Assembly: GCF_000021745.1 (NCBI RefSeq)
Contig: NC_011666.1
Span: 3,251,001-3,315,000 of the forward strand
Origin: Methylocella silvestris BL2
Lineage (GTDB): Bacteria > Pseudomonadota > Alphaproteobacteria > Rhizobiales > Beijerinckiaceae
Direction of reading: 5' to 3'
DNA length: 64,000 nucleotides
The position numbers and the translations under genes are program-made. Of this stretch, positions 57,044-64,000 are shown piece by piece (within the stretch, counting starts at the first letter, position 1; every line of letters starts with the position of its first letter). The notes beneath the pieces are model-generated. The model saw only the letters and a list, made by a program, of their open reading frames with translations, had not been told where the DNA came from and made no database searches.

Positions 57044-58216
57044 ATGTCTGATATTGTTATCGTGAGCGCGGCGCGCACGGCCGTCGGCGCATTCAACGGC
57101 GGCTTTGCCGCGGTCCCGGCCCATGAGCTTGGCGCCGCGGCCATCAAGGGCGCGTTGGAGCGGGCCGGCGTCGAAGGCGGCGAAGTCGACGAAGTCATTC
57201 TCGGTCAGGTGCTGACGGCGGGCCAGGGCCAGAACCCGGCGCGTCAGGCGTCGATCAAAGCCGGCGTGCCGCAGGAACGGACCGCCTTTAACATCAATCA
57301 GTTGTGCGGCTCGGGACTGCGCGCTGTCGCGCTTGGCCTGCAGCAGATCGCCAGCGGAGACGCCAATATCATCGTCGCGGGTGGTCAGGAAAGCATGTCG
57401 CAGGCGCAGCACAGCGCCTATTTGCGCTCGGGCGTCAAGATGGGCGACCTCAAATTCGCCGACACCATGATCACCGACGGGCTGACCGACGCCTTCAACC
57501 ACTACCACATGGGGCAGACGGCCGAGAATATCGCGGCCAAATGGCAGCTGACCCGCGACGAGCAGGATCGTTTCGCCGTCGCCTCGCAGAATAAGGCCGA
57601 GGCGGCGCAGAAGGGCGGCAAGTTCGGCGACGAAATCATCCCCTACACGATCAGCACCAAAAAGGGCGATATCGTCGTCGACAAGGATGAGTTCATCCGC
57701 ATGGGCGCGACGCTTGAGGCGCTCGCCAAGCTGCGCCCGGCCTTCAATAAGGACGGCAGCGTGACCGCCGGCAACGCCTCCGGCATCAATGACGGCGCGG
57801 CGGCGGTGGTGCTGATGACCTCCGCCGAGGCGGCCAAGCGCGGCCTTGAGCCGCTGGGCCGCATCGCCTCCTGGGCGACGGCCGGCGTCGATCCGGCGAT
57901 CATGGGCACCGGCCCCATTCCGGCTTCGCGCCGGGCGCTGGAAAAGGCCGGCTGGAAGGTCGGCGATCTTGATCTGATCGAGGCGAACGAAGCCTTCGCC
58001 GCGCAGTCGCTCGCGGTCTGCAAGGATCTCGCTCTCGATCCCGACAAGGTCAATGTCAATGGCGGCGCGATTGCGATCGGCCATCCGATCGGCGCTTCGG
58101 GAGCCCGCGTCCTCGTCACCCTTCTGTATGAATTGCGCCGGCGCAACGGCAAGAAGGGCCTCGCCACGCTTTGCATTGGCGGCGGCATGGGCATCGCGCT
58201 CACGATCGAACGCTAG
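57044..58216 (+). CDS. phaA: Acetyl-CoA acetyltransferase (beta-ketothiolase)
   Basis: 390 residues from ATG 57044, 6 bases after GGAGG; the ATG six bases earlier would leave no spacing. Nucleophile C88 in [11 protein letters not shown]347 in [14 protein letters not shown] and C377 in LCIGGGMG complete the thiolase active site. Condenses two acetyl-CoA to acetoacetyl-CoA, the first step of polyhydroxybutyrate synthesis. It is separated from phaB by a strong terminator. Confidence 0.97.
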   Translation: MSDIVIVSAARTAVGAFNGGFAAVPAHELGAAAIKGALERAGVEGGEVDEVILGQVLTAGQGQNPARQASIKAGVPQERTAFNINQLCGSGLRAVALGLQQIASGDANIIVAGGQESMSQAQHSAYLRSGVKMGDLKFADTMITDGLTDAFNHYHMGQTAENIAAKWQLTRDEQDRFAVASQNKAEAAQKGGKFGDEIIPYTISTKKGDIVVDKDEFIRMGATLEALAKLRPAFNKDGSVTAGNASGINDGAAAVVLMTSAEAAKRGLEPLGRIASWATAGVDPAIMGTGPIPASRRALEKAGWKVGDLDLIEANEAFAAQSLAVCKDLALDPDKVNVNGGAIAIGHPIGASGARVLVTLLYELRRRNGKKGLATLCIGGGMGIALTIER

Positions 58217-58226
58217 GCAAAGTTTC

Positions 58227-58260
58227 GCCGGGCGCTTCAAGGAGCGCCCGGCTCTGTTTT
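58227..58260 (+). terminator. Rho-independent terminator after phaA
   Basis: Perfect 10-base arms GCCGGGCGCT (58227-58236) and AGCGCCCGGC (58243-58252), six-base loop TCAAGG, followed by TCTGTTTT. It lies 10 bases after the phaA stop, so phaB needs its own promoter. Confidence 0.9.
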
Positions 58261-58302
58261 GGATCAGGCCGCGCTTCATCCATGAAAAAGCAGGGCGGCT
58301 TT

Positions 58303-58330
58303 TTGCATTTTGCAATGAGGACGATACAAT
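58303..58330 (+). promoter_or_regulatory. phaB promoter overlapped by a TTGCA palindrome (possible PhaR operator)
   Basis: -35 TTGCAT (58303-58308), 16-base spacer, -10 TACAAT (58325-58330). The palindrome TTGCA-TTT-TGCAA (58303-58315) covers the -35. PhaR proteins of alphaproteobacteria are reported to bind paired TGC/GCA half-sites, so this is a natural operator. Binding itself is inferred. Confidence 0.55.
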
Positions 58331-58401
58331 TAACAGGCGGCGGCTGTTAAAGCGACGCTTTCAAGAAAAACAGCGCGAAAGCTGGATTGGGGAGAACGAA
58401 A

Positions 58402-59127
58402 ATGGCGCGAGTGGCAGTAGTGAGCGGCGGATCGCGGGGCATTGGCGCGGCTATCAGCACGGCTTTGAAGTCGGCCGGTTATTCGGTCGCGGCGACCTAC
58501 GCGGGCAATGACGCCGCCGCCGCGAAATTCAAGGCGGAGACGGGCATCCCCGTCTACAAATGGGACGTCTCAAACTACAAGCAATGCGCCGAGGGATTGA
58601 AGCAGGTGGAAGCGGATCTGGGTCCGGTCGACATCCTTGTCAACAACGCCGGCATCACCCGCGATTCGGCGTTCCACAAAATGACGCCGGAGCAGTGGTT
58701 CGAGGTGATCAACACCAATCTGAACTCGCTGTTCAACATGACCCGTCCGGTCATCGAGGGCATGCGCGATCGCGGCTTCGGACGGATCGTCAATATATCC
58801 TCGATCAACGGCCAGAAGGGTCAGTTCGGCCAGACCAATTATTCCGCGGCGAAGTCCGGCGATATCGGCTTCACCAAGGCGCTGGCGCAGGAAAGCGCCG
58901 GCAAGGGCGTCACGGTCAACGTGATCTGCCCCGGCTACATCGCGACGGAAATGGTCAAGGCCGTGCCGAAGGAAGTGCTGGAAAAATCAATCCTGCCGCA
59001 GATCCCGGTGCGTCGTCTCGGCGAGCCCGAGGAGATCGCGCGCTGCGTCCTGTTCCTCGTGTCGGATGATGCGGGCTTCATCACCGGATCGACGCTGAGC
59101 GCCAACGGCGGCCAGTATATGGCCTGA
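58402..59127 (+). CDS. phaB: Acetoacetyl-CoA reductase
   Basis: 241 residues from ATG 58402 after GGGGAGAACG; a TTG at 58387 is unlikely. Short-chain dehydrogenase: nucleotide loop VVSGGSRGIGAAI (residues 6-18), NNAG at 81-84, catalytic S134, Y147 and K151 (NYSAAKSG), and CPGYIATEMVKAVPKEVLEK typical of PhaB. Reduces acetoacetyl-CoA with NADPH to (R)-3-hydroxybutyryl-CoA, the monomer for PhaC. Own promoter, see the preceding site. No canonical phaC gene is in the window. Confidence 0.96.
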   Translation: MARVAVVSGGSRGIGAAISTALKSAGYSVAATYAGNDAAAAKFKAETGIPVYKWDVSNYKQCAEGLKQVEADLGPVDILVNNAGITRDSAFHKMTPEQWFEVINTNLNSLFNMTRPVIEGMRDRGFGRIVNISSINGQKGQFGQTNYSAAKSGDIGFTKALAQESAGKGVTVNVICPGYIATEMVKAVPKEVLEKSILPQIPVRRLGEPEEIARCVLFLVSDDAGFITGSTLSANGGQYMA

Positions 59128-59251
59128 CATGAAATGACGCCGCCGGGGCGCCGCGACAGGACGGCGCCTGCGGCGGCAGCCGACGAGTTTATTCGGCCGC
59201 AGAGGCGTCGATGCAGCGTGGAAGGCCAGAATTCGCCGTTTTGGCGGCCTG

Positions 59252-61078
59252 ATGAAAGCAGCGGGCCGCAGCCGGGGCCTTGTTGAGCGCCTGTTACTCG
59301 TCGTGCTGACTCTGTATGGCCTGGCGCTGATCGTTCCGGACTATTATCGTCTCGTCCGGCCGCTCGGCGCTTTTGGCTTTTTCGCAAACAACGACGGCCT
59401 GATCTTCGACGTCAAGGGACCCTTTGCCCAGGAGTCCTTGTCGCCCGCGTGGCAGGCGGGATTGCGCGTCGGCGATCGCATCGATTTGCCGAAGATGCGC
59501 TGCGTTCCGGTCGATACGATCACTTGCGCGACGATGCTCGCGGTGCGGGGCGGCCAGCAACGGGTCATGCCCGGCCGCGTCGGCGCGCTCTGGCTCGCGG
59601 AGGGATCTCCCCGATCGGGAGATGAAATCGCACTCGCCGCGCAGGTCCCGCCATCGGACTGGCTGCTCGACCTCATCGTCTTTCTCGACCAGAGCGCCGG
59701 CGTGCTTTTTCTCCTCGGCGCGGCATGGCTGGTATGGATCCGGCCGGGACGCATGACCTGGGGCTTCTTTCTTTATGCGGTCCAGTTCAATCCGGGGCAG
59801 GAATTCGAAATTTACGCCAGGCTGCAACAATGGCCCGCGGCCCTGCTCGCGCAAGAAGCGGCCAACGGCTTGTTTCAGGCGGCAGGATATGCCGGCTTCA
59901 TCCTCTTCGCGCTGCGCGCGCCGACGGGTCGCATCGGGGCGTCGTGGCGTCCGCTTGAGCGCGCGCTGCCGGCGCTGGCGGTCGGCTTCGGCTTAGTCTC
60001 TGTTCTCGCCGTCGGAAGCGCTTTCGGCTACCGGACGGAGGCGCTGTCCCGGACGGTTCTCATCGCGGGTCTTTTTGTAAGCTTTCTCGTGCTCGCCATC
60101 CTGCTTAAACGGCGAAAGGATCTGGAGCCGCAGGAATTTCAGCGCTTGCGCTGGGTGATCTGGGGCTGTCTCATCGGCCTTCCGGCCTGCGTGATCGCGT
60201 CGCTTGCGCAGTCGACGTCATTGATGGAATTTTCCCTCACCGAAGACGCGATCGGCCTGCTTTTCCTGGTCAATGGCGTTCTCGGCATCTTCGTCGTCGA
60301 GGCGATCCGCCGGCCGAGGGTGATCAATGTTTCGATTCCGCTACGGCGCGCCACCGTGCTCGGACTTTTGCTGAGCGCGCCCGCGCTTTTCCTGCACGGC
60401 CAGATCGAAGAGCTGCACGAATGGATCCACTTTCCGGCGTGGGCGTCGGTCGTCATTGCGTCTATTCTGCTGTTTGCGATCTCGCGCCTGCACGAACACG
60501 CCGTGCGCCTCCTCGAAGGCTTGTTCGATCCTGACCGCCGCGGCGCGGAGGCGCGCTTTGCGCAAATCGGAGCCGCGGTCCTCGCCGCAAAAAACGCCGC
60601 GGAAATCGACCGGCTTCTGGTTGAGGGTCCAGCGCGCGCGCTTGGCATTGCGTCGGCCGCCGTGTTTCGCAGCGACGGCGCCCAATTGAGGCGCTATGAG
60701 AACGGCGTCGGGTGGACCCCGGCGATGACGGCCGCGCTCGACCCGGAAGACCCTTTGCTGGCGCAAAAGACGGCCGGATCCTTGTTCGAGATCGACCCCG
60801 CGTTGATGCGGAGGGGAGAATTTCCGGAGGGGCCGCAGCAGCCTACGCTTGCTGCGCCCATCGGCGACGCGCTGCGCTGCTTCGCCGTCGCGCTCTACGG
60901 CGCGCAGACATCCGGCGCCAATCTCGACGGCGCCGACCGCCGCGCTCTCGAAAAGCTCGCCGCGACCGCGGCCGCCGCTTATGCAGGGGTCGAACGCGAG
61001 GCGCTGAGAACGCAAATCGCGGCGCTCGAGGCGCAGGCGCCGATCAATGCAAAACCGGCGTCCCAGGCCGGATGCTGA
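59252..61078 (+). CDS. Multi-TM protein with PDZ-like and GAF domains, no output domain
   Basis: 608 residues. TM helix near residues 11-30; a periplasmic PDZ-like region (about 45-110, SPAWQAGLRVGDRIDLPK); seven or eight TM helices between about 133 and 412; then a cytoplasmic GAF domain (about 430-590: RLLVEGPARALGIASAAVFRSDG and LAAPIGDALRCFAVALYGAQ). The arrangement resembles the input half of sensor kinases with 7TM-GAF architecture, but no kinase, cyclase or HTH follows and the frame stops at GC. Not linked to a response regulator here. Function unknown; I am confident of membrane topology, less of the GAF assignment. Confidence 0.75.
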   Translation: MKAAGRSRGLVERLLLVVLTLYGLALIVPDYYRLVRPLGAFGFFANNDGLIFDVKGPFAQESLSPAWQAGLRVGDRIDLPKMRCVPVDTITCATMLAVRGGQQRVMPGRVGALWLAEGSPRSGDEIALAAQVPPSDWLLDLIVFLDQSAGVLFLLGAAWLVWIRPGRMTWGFFLYAVQFNPGQEFEIYARLQQWPAALLAQEAANGLFQAAGYAGFILFALRAPTGRIGASWRPLERALPALAVGFGLVSVLAVGSAFGYRTEALSRTVLIAGLFVSFLVLAILLKRRKDLEPQEFQRLRWVIWGCLIGLPACVIASLAQSTSLMEFSLTEDAIGLLFLVNGVLGIFVVEAIRRPRVINVSIPLRRATVLGLLLSAPALFLHGQIEELHEWIHFPAWASVVIASILLFAISRLHEHAVRLLEGLFDPDRRGAEARFAQIGAAVLAAKNAAEIDRLLVEGPARALGIASAAVFRSDGAQLRRYENGVGWTPAMTAALDPEDPLLAQKTAGSLFEIDPALMRRGEFPEGPQQPTLAAPIGDALRCFAVALYGAQTSGANLDGADRRALEKLAATAAAAYAGVEREALRTQIAALEAQAPINAKPASQAGC

Positions 61079-61096
61079 TCGCGCGCCGAAATCAAA

Positions 61097-61131
61097 GCGC
61101 GACGCGATGAACCGATCGCGTCGCGCCTTTT
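61097..61131 (+). terminator. Rho-independent terminator after the PDZ/GAF membrane protein
   Basis: Perfect 12-base arms GCGCGACGCGAT (61097-61108) and ATCGCGTCGCGC (61115-61126), six-base loop, then CTTTT (61127-61131). It also lies downstream of thiC on the opposite strand, where the T run is missing. Confidence 0.85.
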
Positions 61132-61190
61132 AGGCATTGTTGCATTGCATGGCGTCGATCCGGAACTTCAGCGGCTTTCGGCGTCGCGCC

Positions 61191-63180
<1,990 letters not shown>

Positions 63181-63358
63181 GGCGAATTGCAAACCTAGCG
63201 CGCCTCGCCGTCCACGGCAAGATGATTTGATCTGGCGCAAAAGTCGTAGGCGGTCGACGGGAACTTTATCGTGATCTATGCAATAGGGCTGATGGCCAAG
63301 GACTCCAGCGGCGGATAAAGCCGAATGAAATTCAAGCATCTGTCGGGAGTGCGAGACG

Positions 63359-64000
63359 TTGAGCGGGTTTGGGCGAATTGAGTGTCAAAAGCTGCGTTCG
63401 AAAATGATGAGCGCTGAGGCCGCGGCGTCTTTGATCCCCTCCGGATCGGTGATCGGCATGAGCGGCTTTACCGGCTCTGGCTATCCCAAGGCCGTTCCGA
63501 CCGCTCTGGCCGAGCGGGCCGCCGCCGCCCGGGGTGCTGGCGATCCGTTTCGCGTGAGCGTCTGGACTGGCGCCTCGACGGGGCCGGAACTGGACGGCGC
63601 CCTCGCCAGAGCTGACGCGATCGAATTCCGCCTGCCGTTCAACTCCGATCCGGTCCTGCGCGAAAAAATAAACCGCGGCGAGATGGACTATATGGACATG
63701 CACCTTAGTCAGGTCGCGCCCATGGCCTGGCAGGGTTTTCTCGGCCCGCTCGATCTCGCCATTATCGAGGTTTCGGGCGTGCGCCCGGATGGTTCGCTGA
63801 TTCCGTCCTCCTCCATCGGCAACAACAAGACATGGCTCGACCGGGCGCAGAAGATCATTCTCGAGGTCAACGCCTGGCAGAATGAAGCGCTCGACGGGAT
63901 GCATGACGTCTATTATGGAACGATGCTGCCGCCGCATCGCGTCCCCATTCCGCTTTTGCGTCCAGACGATCGCATCGGCGAGCCCTATTTCCGCTGCGAT
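63359..64000 (+). CDS. Acetyl-CoA hydrolase / succinyl-CoA:acetate CoA-transferase, N-terminal part
   Basis: Partial; 214 codons before the right edge. Family patterns are clear: SVIGMSGFTGSGYPKAVPTAL, TGASTGPELDGALARADAI, FRLPFNSDPVLREKINRGEM, SSSIGNNKTWLDRAQK and VNAWQNEALDGMHDVYY, as in AarC of Acetobacter and yeast Ach1. The catalytic Glu lies outside the window. Family homology begins upstream of the ATGs at 63404 and 63407 (RIECQKLRSKM aligns), so the start is taken as TTG 63359 with GGGAG 9 bases before it. Transfers CoA between succinyl-CoA and acetate or hydrolyses acetyl-CoA. Confidence 0.88.
   Translation, partial: MSGFGRIECQKLRSKMMSAEAAASLIPSGSVIGMSGFTGSGYPKAVPTALAERAAAARGAGDPFRVSVWTGASTGPELDGALARADAIEFRLPFNSDPVLREKINRGEMDYMDMHLSQVAPMAWQGFLGPLDLAIIEVSGVRPDGSLIPSSSIGNNKTWLDRAQKIILEVNAWQNEALDGMHDVYYGTMLPPHRVPIPLLRPDDRIGEPYFRCD

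Overview
The window is a high-GC alphaproteobacterial chromosome segment, most like Hyphomicrobiales and perhaps the Beijerinckiaceae. The supports are a dnaK-dnaJ-phospholipid N-methyltransferase-pyrF order, a PhaR/PhaA/PhaB polyhydroxybutyrate locus, FNR/FixK-like and RpoH-like promoter signatures, SIMPL, DUF2237 and DUF4142 proteins, and frequent ATGA start/stop overlaps. The family-level placement is inference; no 16S or other marker that would settle it is present. Most of the sequence is compact core genome with no insertion sequence, phage, integrase or CRISPR array seen.

Layout. 1-4.2 kb: a minus-strand exporter operon (HlyD adaptor, double-ATPase/permease fusion, second permease cut by the edge) behind a textbook FixK/FNR box. 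5-8.8 kb: a small protein, an orphan molybdopterin oxidoreductase and a secreted protein of unknown function. 9-15.2 kb: dnaK (RpoH-type promoter and strong terminator), dnaJ, a phospholipid methyltransferase, pyrF and dapB. 15.3-27 kb: housekeeping genes (aspartate aminotransferase, DUF2237, chorismate-lyase-like, YqaA, DsbB, RlmN, SIMPL protein, BioC/NDUFAF5-like methyltransferase, SCOT subunits, ComF, class IV aminotransferase, two regulators). 27.4-33.3 kb: an overlapping operon fabI, a PhaC-like DUF3141 protein, a MaoC-Pta fusion and ackA. 33.4-41.1 kb: DUF4142 protein, SulP transporter, asparaginase, rpsP, ffh, tRNA-Arg and a Na+/H+ antiporter. 41.9-49.5 kb: an MFS transporter, a GltD-like flavoprotein with extra ferredoxin domains, a 1217-residue pyruvate:ferredoxin oxidoreductase and a dihydroorotate-dehydrogenase-like protein. 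49.9-53.1 kb: tRNA-Gly and the alpha ribosomal operon (rpsM, rpsK, rpoA, rplQ). 53.2-64 kb: a HtrA protease, rarA, phaR, phaA, phaB, a membrane GAF protein, thiC with a TPP riboswitch, and the start of an acetyl-CoA hydrolase/CoA-transferase.

How it fits together. A striking share of the window handles acetyl-CoA, acetoacetyl-CoA and acetate: PFOR makes acetyl-CoA, Pta/AckA and the AarC-like enzyme exchange it with acetate, PhaA/PhaB divert it to 3-hydroxybutyryl-CoA, and SCOT recovers acetoacetate from polymer breakdown. The PFOR island would also supply low-potential electrons, for example to nitrogenase in a diazotroph (inference). This PFOR island and the fabI-DUF3141-MaoC/Pta-AckA operon are the two best candidates for incompletely described systems.

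Two conserved operons are interrupted here: ffh-rpsP is not followed by rimM-trmD-rplS, and rpsM is not preceded by secY-adk.
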